DNA of 64,000 bases from an uncultured Bacteroidales bacterium (GTDB lineage Bacteria; Bacteroidota; Bacteroidia; Bacteroidales; Paludibacteraceae): the NCBI GenBank assembly GCA_944321895.1, contig CALUNA010000014.1:1-64000 (forward strand), in the 5' to 3' direction. Shown in pieces: positions 25,951 to 34,033 of the stretch. Each line of letters begins with the position of its first letter. The stretch's first letter is position 1. The notes beneath the pieces were generated by a model. It saw only the letters and a program-made list of their open reading frames with translations, was not told where the DNA came from and made no database searches. The translations under genes and the position numbers were made by a program.

Positions 25951-27666
25951 ATGAAAACATTTAGAAAACATGCATTGTTGCTGCTTGTTCTGAACTGTTT
26001 GTGCAGTTGTCAGGAACATGATGTGCAGAAACCGCGCCTGTTTAAGCCAACGGATTTGTCATTGTCGGTATCGTACAACATGATTGATGCGACGTGGGGG
26101 CGTACGGCAGGAGCTGACGGGTACAAATTGGAACTGGCTGTTGATTCAGCTTTTGAGGAGGTAACAAACACGGTTTATACGGACAACAATACTTTCTCTG
26201 TCAGGATACCGGATTTGCTGGAGAATCAGCTTTATTATGTGCGCTTATGCGGAGTGAGTTTGGATTCAACGCTGAATTCCAAATGGATTTATGCTTCGGC
26301 AACCACTCAGGCGGCCTATTCTATTTTTTATCCGGTAAACCAGGATTCCATTTCATATTCCAGTGTGGTTTTGACGTGGCGGGAATATGTGGAAGCAGAC
26401 AGGATTCAGCTTCAGGAAACAGGTGAAGGAGAGACGCCTTTTGATGTGGAAGTCACGGAGAACGATGCAAAGCGGCAAAGAATGCAGGTGGAAGGATTGA
26501 TGGCGGGAAAGACCTATAAGGCCATACTTTTTGCAGGAGAGATTTCTTATGGATATACCTTGTTTACGTTGCCTGTGATTCCGGATAACATACAGACCAT
26601 CACCCTGGAAAACAAAGATAATCTGCAAACGATATTGGACAATGCCGTTGACGGGGCAACTATTTTGTTTGACGGAACGGGGCCGTATGATTATTCTAAT
26701 ACGGAAATAATTGTCAGTAAGTCGGTCTCATTGATTGGTGAGCCTGGCCGTCCGAAACCGAAGCTGTATGTAAAAAGTATTCTGGTTGGCGGACAATCAG
26801 CCGCTTCGGAAATAGAGGTCGGTGATGTAATCCTGAAACACATTGATTTTTCAGGCTACAAACTGGCTAATGGTGTAGAGTTGAACACATCGGAGCCTAA
26901 TGCCGCGTTGGTTTCTTGCTATCTGGAAGAAACACCGACTGTGAAAATCGGGAAAATAGCGCTGGAAGATTGTATTGTGAGAAATTACACGAACAGTTTT
27001 ATTGAATTGAACGACAAGTTGAAGGTTTCTGGCACAAAAGTCCGTATTGATGAAATCAACGTAAACAAATCAATCATATATGACATGGGACGTAACAAGA
27101 CGAACTATCCATCGTTTATCAGCATAACCAACAAAAACGACAAAAATGGATATTGCCGCAAATATGTTATTCGCAACAGTACATTCCATGATATGTTGCG
27201 CGGAATTATTGAGGCGCGTGTATTTGCTACGATTGATGGATATGTTGATCCGGAAATCACGGTTGAGAGTTGCACTTTTGACAGGATTGGCTTGAAACAT
27301 ATAAAAGATGGCGAATGGTGGGGAACCAATACGGAGGCAGTGAAAAATGTGTTTGATACGAAAACTTCCGATGTCGTTTCAAATATCCGGGTACAAGTTA
27401 CAAATTGCATTTGGGGTGAATTGTCAACCGACTGGTTGAGTGATAAGTTTGTACAAGGTATGACCTCGAACATTGTGGGAAGCTACATGTTGAGTTCGAG
27501 CAAGAAACAAATAAGTTCCGGCACGACATTTTTTGAAACAGTTTCTGCAACTGCCGATGAACTGTTCCCCCGGCGTGCCGAGGGAGATTATTCGGTAGGA
27601 CTTTCCGGGAATGTGGCATCGGCAGGTGATCCGCGTTGGATTCAGACACAAGACGAAGGCATTTGA
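25951..27666 (+). CDS. Surface lipoprotein with FnIII and DUF4957/DUF5123-like beta-helix domains
   Basis: This 571-residue lipoprotein (lipobox NCLCSC) lies at the SusE/surface glycan-binding position. Two fibronectin-III-like segments (about 20-210, for example GADGYKLELAVDSAF) are followed by a beta-helix part with DNLQTILDNAVDGATILF, resembling DUF4957. A DUF5123-like part follows (KSIIYDMGRNKTNYPSF, YVIRNSTFHDMLRGI). These domains recur in pectin loci of Bacteroidota, where they are thought to bind glycan at the surface. An upstream in-frame TTG at 25936 overlaps the susD stop. The ATG at 25951 gives the natural signal peptide. Confidence 0.8.
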   Translation: MKTFRKHALLLLVLNCLCSCQEHDVQKPRLFKPTDLSLSVSYNMIDATWGRTAGADGYKLELAVDSAFEEVTNTVYTDNNTFSVRIPDLLENQLYYVRLCGVSLDSTLNSKWIYASATTQAAYSIFYPVNQDSISYSSVVLTWREYVEADRIQLQETGEGETPFDVEVTENDAKRQRMQVEGLMAGKTYKAILFAGEISYGYTLFTLPVIPDNIQTITLENKDNLQTILDNAVDGATILFDGTGPYDYSNTEIIVSKSVSLIGEPGRPKPKLYVKSILVGGQSAASEIEVGDVILKHIDFSGYKLANGVELNTSEPNAALVSCYLEETPTVKIGKIALEDCIVRNYTNSFIELNDKLKVSGTKVRIDEINVNKSIIYDMGRNKTNYPSFISITNKNDKNGYCRKYVIRNSTFHDMLRGIIEARVFATIDGYVDPEITVESCTFDRIGLKHIKDGEWWGTNTEAVKNVFDTKTSDVVSNIRVQVTNCIWGELSTDWLSDKFVQGMTSNIVGSYMLSSSKKQISSGTTFFETVSATADELFPRRAEGDYSVGLSGNVASAGDPRWIQTQDEGI

Positions 27667-27690
27667 TTTTTTACGGTATAATAGTTATAT

Positions 27691-30600
27691 ATGAAGCGTT
27701 TTTGTTTGTTTCTAAGCGTACTGAATCTGTTTACGGTGTTTTCACATTCTCAGGAAAAGGCAGATATTCCATGGGAAGTATATCCCGTACGGGAAAAGAC
27801 GGAGATATTGTCGCTGGACGGTAATTGGAAATTCAAATTCTTCAAAGGTCTGGAAGTCCCGGCTGAATATGCAGGATTTGAACTGCCGGATTTTGATGAC
27901 ACGGGTTGGGGTTACATGGAAGTGCCGGGCAACTGGGAAATAGCCGGTTATAAAGCCCCTGAATATGGTGGCGATCTGGAAGCATGTACAGGTTTGTACA
28001 GAAAAAAGTTCATAGTGGATACGGCATGGAAATCCAGACACGTATTTATCCGTTTTGATGGGGTCTTGTTTTCGTTGGATGTGTATGTGAACGGCGTTTA
28101 TATTGGAGAATGGGGAAGTGCATTCAACATGTGTCAGTTTGATGTCACTCCCTGGATTCGGTATGATGACGTCAATACGGTCGCAGTGAAAGTATCGACA
28201 AGGAGCAAAGGCTGGCGTTTTGATTTGAATGATGACTGGGCTTTGACAGGTATTTTCCGCTCCGTGGAAATGTTTTCTGTACCGGATCTGCATATTTGTG
28301 ATGTTACTTTCCGAAGTTTCCTGCCGGATAGTGGCTTGCCACAGGCACGGTTGCAGTTTACTATAGACATGGCAAGTTATGAAAATGAAGTTCCGGATGC
28401 GGAAGTTCAGGTCTTGTTGTCCGATGATATGTCTCAAAATGTGCTTGCATGCAGCCAAAAAATACAGTTGCAGGACAACCGCGAACGAATTGTTTTTGAA
28501 AAGACATTGGATAATCCGTTGTTGTGGACAGCGGAAACTCCGTATCTATACGGCTTGGAAGTTCGGATAGTACGCGGGACTGAAATCATACAGCGGATCA
28601 GAGAAAAAGTCGGAATACGCGAAGTTTCTGTCCTGAACAATGTATTGTGCCTGAACAACAAGCCCATAACCTTGCGAGGCGTATGTATGAATGAGATACA
28701 TCCTCTTACAGGACGGGCAATGACGGAAAAACAGCTTTGGGAAGATTTGTTGTTGATGAAAAAAGCCAATGTGAATTATATCCGGACGGCACATTATCCG
28801 TTTCAACCGCGTTTTCATGAATTGTGTGACCAGTTGGGATTTTATGTGTTCTGTGAAGTTCCCTTTGGTTATGGTGACAGCAATCTGAACAATCCTGCAT
28901 ATCAGGATGAGCTATATAGGCGGGCGGAGGCAACTGTTTCACGTGACAAGAATCATCCTTCCATCATTGTTTGGACCGTCGGGAATGAGAATCCGTACAC
29001 GCCGTTGGTTGAAAATACAGTGAGATATGTCAAGCAGAAAGATCCTACCCGTCCTCGTGCTTTGCCTATGGCTGGCGGTATTTTCCTGCAGAATGTGGAT
29101 TCCTTGTCGGATAATGTTTCGCTTTATACGTTTCATTATCAATCTACAAAAACCGTTGAGCGTATGGCTAAGTTGAATAGAAAGCCTATTGTGCTGACAG
29201 AGTATGCACATTCGCTGGGTCTGGCTTTTGATGCATTGGAGTCGCAATACGACATGATGCGGAAATATGATAATATTGCTGGCGGGTCAGTGTGGACATG
29301 GGCAGACCAGGCCTTGTTGCGCAGCCGATCCGGGAAAGATTTTGAATTGGATACTTGTGTTCAGGGCGTATGGCTGGATTCAGTACGCTATTATGACAGT
29401 CATGCAGATCGTGGAACGGACGGAATTGTGTATGCAGATCGCTATCCGCAGGAAGATTACTGGTTGCTTCGAAAAGTCTATTCGCCGGTGTCCGTAGATA
29501 TGGTGGGGAAACATATGTGCCAGAATGATAGCGTTTCAGTAGAATTGCTTGTAAGCAACCATTACGATTTCATATCGTTGTCGGGACTGCAGTGCAAGTG
29601 GCAGCTGAAGGATTTTCAGACTGTGTTGCAAGCAGGTGTGATTGATTTGCATACACCTGCACGAGAAAGAGATACAGTGTGTATTGACTTTTCCGATATA
29701 CCTGCTGACAGCCGTGACCTGCAGCTGGATGTTTCCATAGGCAACCCGCTCGGACAAGTCATGTATGAAACTGTGTTCCCGATACGTGAAATTGATGTGT
29801 ACAAAGATTTCTTGGAAAAAATACCTGCTTCTAAACTACGTGTCAAGAAAGTAAAGAACGGTTATTCGGTGGCTGTGGGTAAGTTCCTGCTGACAGTGAT
29901 GGATAATGGCAAGTTGAAAATCACGGATCCGGCTGGCCGTCTGCTTGTGGATTCTTATCTGTTGTTGCGGACGGGTCGGAAACCGACCCTGAATCAGGTT
30001 AATTTGGCTACTCGTCGCAAAGATGTTTTTTATTGGAATCCCTATTTGTTGAAACCTGAAATCAGCATAGAACATATGGATTGTTCGCATGACACATGTT
30101 GCCTGATATTGAATGGCCGTTGGAGTCGTGCAGAAAAATCAGATGAATTTCTGGAGGGCAAAGTGATACTTTCGATAAGTGCGCAAGGTGTCGTTACATT
30201 TGATTATGATTTAAGTCCGCATAACTTGACAGGTACTTTTCTGGAATGCGGGTTGTCATTGGAATTGGGGGCATTGCTCGATGTTTTCCACTGGCTGGGT
30301 ATGGGACCTTTTACAACGACGCCCGGGAAATCAGCATATAACAAGCGTGGCATTTGGGCACTGCACAAGGATGATTTCCGCTTTGTCGGAAACAGGCAGG
30401 CAGAGTTGTGTCTTTTCTCTTCCAGTCTGGGCAGTGCCGGAATCGGATATGTGTCCACCATGCCGGATGTGTCTGTTGAGAATCTGAATGGAAATATCGT
30501 GTTTACGAATAATGTGTATGTATCTGGCTATGGAACAAAACTGTCCCAGCCTACGGATGAAGTAAAAGCCCATGATGTGGAATCGGTGAAAGGCCGTTTT

Positions 30601-30705
30601 TCCTTGTTCATGTATGAGGCGGGGAATGAACTGTTGGATACGATATTCCAACCTTTGGAGCCGGTTTTGCCTGAATTGCCTTTTTATAAGAGTTATGGAC
30701 ATTGA
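27691..30705 (+). CDS. Glycoside hydrolase family 2, probable beta-galactosidase
   Basis: This 1004-residue exported enzyme has the LacZ-like order. The signal peptide is followed by a jelly-roll sugar-binding domain (LDGNWKFKFFKG, VPGNWE, GLYRKKF), Ig-like domains, and a TIM barrel with RTAHYPFQPRFHELCDQLG. The acid/base residue is in WTVGNENPY (about residue 432) and the nucleophile in LTEYAHSLG (about 506). A C-terminal beta-sandwich resembles the LacZ small-chain domain. In a pectin locus it would trim galactose side chains, such as those on rhamnogalacturonan I. Beta-glucuronidase or another GH2 activity cannot be excluded. Confidence 0.88.
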   Translation: MKRFCLFLSVLNLFTVFSHSQEKADIPWEVYPVREKTEILSLDGNWKFKFFKGLEVPAEYAGFELPDFDDTGWGYMEVPGNWEIAGYKAPEYGGDLEACTGLYRKKFIVDTAWKSRHVFIRFDGVLFSLDVYVNGVYIGEWGSAFNMCQFDVTPWIRYDDVNTVAVKVSTRSKGWRFDLNDDWALTGIFRSVEMFSVPDLHICDVTFRSFLPDSGLPQARLQFTIDMASYENEVPDAEVQVLLSDDMSQNVLACSQKIQLQDNRERIVFEKTLDNPLLWTAETPYLYGLEVRIVRGTEIIQRIREKVGIREVSVLNNVLCLNNKPITLRGVCMNEIHPLTGRAMTEKQLWEDLLLMKKANVNYIRTAHYPFQPRFHELCDQLGFYVFCEVPFGYGDSNLNNPAYQDELYRRAEATVSRDKNHPSIIVWTVGNENPYTPLVENTVRYVKQKDPTRPRALPMAGGIFLQNVDSLSDNVSLYTFHYQSTKTVERMAKLNRKPIVLTEYAHSLGLAFDALESQYDMMRKYDNIAGGSVWTWADQALLRSRSGKDFELDTCVQGVWLDSVRYYDSHADRGTDGIVYADRYPQEDYWLLRKVYSPVSVDMVGKHMCQNDSVSVELLVSNHYDFISLSGLQCKWQLKDFQTVLQAGVIDLHTPARERDTVCIDFSDIPADSRDLQLDVSIGNPLGQVMYETVFPIREIDVYKDFLEKIPASKLRVKKVKNGYSVAVGKFLLTVMDNGKLKITDPAGRLLVDSYLLLRTGRKPTLNQVNLATRRKDVFYWNPYLLKPEISIEHMDCSHDTCCLILNGRWSRAEKSDEFLEGKVILSISAQGVVTFDYDLSPHNLTGTFLECGLSLELGALLDVFHWLGMGPFTTTPGKSAYNKRGIWALHKDDFRFVGNRQAELCLFSSSLGSAGIGYVSTMPDVSVENLNGNIVFTNNVYVSGYGTKLSQPTDEVKAHDVESVKGRFSLFMYEAGNELLDTIFQPLEPVLPELPFYKSYGH

Positions 30706-30729
30706 CAAATTTTCAAATCAAATACGGAA

Positions 30730-31629
30730 ATGTGGATTATAAAGAAAATGATATTGTTGTTTGCCAGTCTGATGTGTCTGGTTGCTGTAGCTGCACAAAA
30801 TCAGCCGAATAAGTATGGTGTTGTCGTGCCGGAAAACTATATCAGCAAGCTGGATGTGGTTTATGCCCGCGAGTCGGGTTGGACAGGTAAAATGGATTTG
30901 TATATTCCAAAGTCATCGGCAAAACCGGTTCCAGTTGTGATTAATATCCACGGAGGTGGTTGGGCACGGAACAGCAAAGAAAAGGAACGGGGGTTTGGAA
31001 GTCTTTTCAAACATAATGTGGCTGTGGCCAATATGTCTTATCGTCTGACAGGTACGGCTACCGCGCCGGCAGCCGTAGAAGATGTCAGAAGCGTGCTAAC
31101 GTACCTTGTCCGGCATGCGCACCGGCTCAATATAGATCCGGACAAAATCATATTAATGGGCTCTTCGGCGGGCGGACATTTGGCTTTGATGGGCGGTTAT
31201 CTGCAAAATAACAACATATACGACCGGAATAAAAGATGCTTGCGGAATCTGAATGTCGCTGCTGTCATAGATAAATGCGGGGTTGCCGATATGGTGGCTT
31301 TCACTGTTGGCGGAATGTATTATAAATCGGCAGTCCGCTGGCTTGGCGAACGAATTAATGATATTGAATTTATCGAAACGGTGTCTCCGATGACTTATGT
31401 GAATGCCCATACGCCGCCAACATTGATGTTGCATGGCGACAGGGATGATGTTGTCCCTTATCAGCAGTCTCAGGACTTGAAGGCGGCATTGGATGACAAT
31501 CATGTCTACAATCGTCTGGTTACCTTGCACGGTGCAGGGCACAGTGGACATGATCAGGCTACCAAAGCACGAATGAGGGATGAAATAATACGTTTTCTGA
31601 CAGATTTACAGTTGATAGATCATGAATAG
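30730..31629 (+). CDS. Alpha/beta-hydrolase esterase (acetyl-esterase type)
   Basis: This 299-residue exported esterase has HGGGW near residue 75 (oxyanion hole), the nucleophile elbow GSSAGG near 143, the acid in HGDRDDVVPY and the histidine in HGAGHSGHD. This is the BD-FAE/Aes-like esterase fold. Its place between a GH2 and a GH28 points to removal of acetyl or feruloyl groups from pectin. The start of the GH28 gene overlaps its stop by 8 bases, so translation is probably coupled. Confidence 0.85.
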   Translation: MWIIKKMILLFASLMCLVAVAAQNQPNKYGVVVPENYISKLDVVYARESGWTGKMDLYIPKSSAKPVPVVINIHGGGWARNSKEKERGFGSLFKHNVAVANMSYRLTGTATAPAAVEDVRSVLTYLVRHAHRLNIDPDKIILMGSSAGGHLALMGGYLQNNNIYDRNKRCLRNLNVAAVIDKCGVADMVAFTVGGMYYKSAVRWLGERINDIEFIETVSPMTYVNAHTPPTLMLHGDRDDVVPYQQSQDLKAALDDNHVYNRLVTLHGAGHSGHDQATKARMRDEIIRFLTDLQLIDHE

Positions 31630-33148
31630 GATAGTCGGCATATTTTTGTGTTTTTGTTTTGTCTGCCGTGTGGGTGCGCTGAATGTGACTGATTATGGAA
31701 TAACAGGAGATGGCAGTACCTTGAATACCAGTCTGATTCAGCATGTGATAGACAGTGTTTCGGAGCAAGGCGGCGGGGAGATCCGTTTTCCTGCGGGGCG
31801 ATATCTGACAGGAACGCTCTTTTTGAGGGATAATATTACGCTGAATCTGGAAAAGGGAGCAGTCATTCTGGGAAGTACGGAACTGGCTGATTATCCGGTT
31901 ATTCAAACGGGTTATGTTTCGCATGTGAACCGTTATACGAACCGTTGCTTGTTGTACGCGGAAAATGTCTGCAATATCTCAATCAGAGGCGAGGGTGTGA
32001 TTGACGGGCAGGGAGGACATGAGAGCTTCAAGGCGGATACTTCAGATCCTTTGCTGTCAATCATTCTGCGTCCGTATGTATTGCGTTTTGTTTCTTGCAC
32101 AAACGTCCGGATTCAGGACATACGCATGCAAAACTCAGCTGCCTGGATGCAGCACTATCTGGACTGCAAGGATTTGTACATAAGTGGAATACAGGTTGTC
32201 AACCATGTCAATTACAATAACGATGGCATTGATGTGGATAATTGCCGCAATGTGCAAATATTGGATTGTAATATAGATACGGATGATGATGCCATCTGTT
32301 TCAAGACAACAAACGCTTCCGATACGTGTGCCAATATAATTGTTGCCAACTGCATTATAGGAGCCAACTGCAATGCCATTAAGTTCGGGACGGAAACCAA
32401 TGGTGGTTTCCGGAATGTCTCAATAGCCAATTGCGTGTTTTACCGTTCGGATTATCCGACTCATTATGACCGTCCGCATCGTGCCCTGGGAGGTATAGCC
32501 ATAGAAACGGTAGATGGTGCATTGGTCGATGGCATTACAGTCAGTAACATTTCCATGTATGGTGTTATGACGCCCCTTTTCATCCGTTTGGCTAACCGTG
32601 GGCGTAATTTTTATGATGGAGGTCCGGCACAGCCGATTGGTTCCCTGAGGAATATTACTGTTTCCAATTTGACAGCAACAGCCTATGGGCCGATTTGCAG
32701 TTCCATAACAGCAGTTCCTGGTGCATATGTAGAGAATATATTGCTTGACAACATACGGATTATACATACGGGAGGAGGGAGCGAGGAGGATGCCAACAAT
32801 CGGAATGTTCCTGAAATGGAGACTGATTATCCTGAAACATTGATGTTTGCCGGTGCTCCGGCATGTGGTCTTTTTGTCCGGCATGTGAGAGGTCTGGTTC
32901 TGAGAAACATGCACATGGGAACCGTTGAGCCTGATTATCGCGCTGTAATCTATATGGAAGATGTCGGTAAATGTTCGCTTTCTGGTTGTGTATTTGACAA
33001 TCCATGTGACCAGGCGGCGCGTATAGTTTGTCGCAATGTGTGGAATATAAGTCTTGAAACAAATCCGGCTGATAAAAAGGGAATTGTCATGGAAGGTGTT
33101 TTGGAAAATGTTGCTGTAAATGGAAGGAGATATGTTAAACGCAAATAA
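31622..33148 (+). CDS. Glycoside hydrolase family 28 (pectin backbone hydrolase)
   Basis: This 508-residue exported beta-helix enzyme has the GH28 aspartate motifs NNDGIDV (about 199) and DTDDDAICFK (about 219). A following segment GANCNAIKFGTETNGG sits where polygalacturonases have GHG, so the usual histidine is not visible. This variant form is common in Bacteroidota and may mean rhamnogalacturonan or exo-acting specificity rather than endo-polygalacturonase. The N-terminus has the DYGITGDGSTLNT start typical of the family. It overlaps the preceding esterase gene. Confidence 0.87.
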   Translation: MNRIVGIFLCFCFVCRVGALNVTDYGITGDGSTLNTSLIQHVIDSVSEQGGGEIRFPAGRYLTGTLFLRDNITLNLEKGAVILGSTELADYPVIQTGYVSHVNRYTNRCLLYAENVCNISIRGEGVIDGQGGHESFKADTSDPLLSIILRPYVLRFVSCTNVRIQDIRMQNSAAWMQHYLDCKDLYISGIQVVNHVNYNNDGIDVDNCRNVQILDCNIDTDDDAICFKTTNASDTCANIIVANCIIGANCNAIKFGTETNGGFRNVSIANCVFYRSDYPTHYDRPHRALGGIAIETVDGALVDGITVSNISMYGVMTPLFIRLANRGRNFYDGGPAQPIGSLRNITVSNLTATAYGPICSSITAVPGAYVENILLDNIRIIHTGGGSEEDANNRNVPEMETDYPETLMFAGAPACGLFVRHVRGLVLRNMHMGTVEPDYRAVIYMEDVGKCSLSGCVFDNPCDQAARIVCRNVWNISLETNPADKKGIVMEGVLENVAVNGRRYVKRK

Positions 33149-33158
33149 AGTCAGAGTT

Positions 33159-33920
33159 ATGAAGATGATCAAATTGTTTAGGTTTTGTTTTGTAGTGTTG
33201 GTTTGTGCATGTATGTCTTGTTCACGGCCTGCTACCGGAGTTAAACTTTTTTTGGCCGGTGATTCAACGGTTCAGGATGTAAACCGTAAAGATTCTACTA
33301 AACTGGATTGGGGTTGGGGCCAGGTTTTGCCGCGTTTTTTCAATGAAAACGTTACGGTGGTCAATATGGCAAAAGGCGGACGCAGTTCCCGCAGCTTTAC
33401 GGAGGAAGGACGTTGGGACAAATTGATAGCGGAAGTGAACAAAGGTGATTATGTCATGATCCAGTTCGGTCATAACGATGCTTCTGTCAACAAGCCTGAA
33501 CGCTATACGAGTCCGGAACAATATCGTCGGTTTTTACAGAAGTTTGTAACAGATGTCAGGGAGAAAAAAGGTATTCCTGTGTTGATAACGCCTGTCAGCA
33601 GAAGAAACTTTGAAAAAGGTGAATTTGTTCATTCACATGGCGTCTATCCGCAGATAGTCAGGGATGTTGCCAAAGAAATGCGTGTACCTTTGATTGACCT
33701 GGAAAAGGAAAGTGCCGAGTTGATAGCCGGGCTTGGTCCGGATGCATCCCGACAGTTGTTTATTCATGTAGGTCCGGGCGAATCACCGGCTTATCCGAAT
33801 GGCAAACACGATGATACGCATTTTTCAGAAAAAGGAGCTCTGGAAATGGCTCGGCTTGTCGTGAATGATGTGAAAAGTTTGCGACTCAAACCTTTGTCTC
33901 AGAATTTGTTACAAAAATAG
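33159..33920 (+). CDS. Rhamnogalacturonan acetylesterase (CE12, SGNH)
   Basis: This 253-residue lipoprotein (lipobox CACMSC) has an SGNH hydrolase domain. Block I is LAGDSTVQD with the catalytic serine, followed by NMAKGGRSSRSF, QFGHNDAS, and DDTHFSEKGA with the Asp-His pair. This set is diagnostic of CE12 enzymes, which deacetylate rhamnogalacturonan. The start at 33159 yields the lipoprotein signal. Earlier in-frame ATGs overlap the GH28 stop. It is the last gene of the main operon. Confidence 0.88.
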   Translation: MKMIKLFRFCFVVLVCACMSCSRPATGVKLFLAGDSTVQDVNRKDSTKLDWGWGQVLPRFFNENVTVVNMAKGGRSSRSFTEEGRWDKLIAEVNKGDYVMIQFGHNDASVNKPERYTSPEQYRRFLQKFVTDVREKKGIPVLITPVSRRNFEKGEFVHSHGVYPQIVRDVAKEMRVPLIDLEKESAELIAGLGPDASRQLFIHVGPGESPAYPNGKHDDTHFSEKGALEMARLVVNDVKSLRLKPLSQNLLQK

Positions 33921-33927
33921 CTTTTTG

Positions 33928-33969
33928 TCAGTAATCCAACCTTTTTTATCAGAAATCCGACCTTATGTA
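33928..33969 (+). promoter_or_regulatory. Direct-repeat operator B of the pectin locus
   Basis: Two adjacent 21-bp units, 33928-33948 and 33949-33969, are identical at 17 of 21 positions. They begin TCAGTAATCCAACCT and TCAGAAATCCGACCT. The second ends 14 bp before the -7 box at 33984, and no -33 TTTG is present. The same motif lies at almost the same distance in operator A at 16470-16511. Confidence 0.7.
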
Positions 33970-33983
33970 AGAGGTTGGCAGGC

Positions 33984-33991
33984 TAATTTTG
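33984..33991 (+). promoter_or_regulatory. -7 box TAATTTTG of the second pectin operon
   Basis: It matches TAnnTTTG and lies 42 bases before the ATG at 34034. Confidence 0.6.
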
Positions 33992-34033
33992 AATCCGATA
34001 ATTATAATGTTTAATGTTTTTAAGTTTAATGTC

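Noticed and set aside
33936-33978. CCAACCT...AGGTTGG hairpin as terminator of the main pectin operon
   Set aside because: The 7-bp arms are 29 bases apart, and the left arm is explained by the operator direct repeat.
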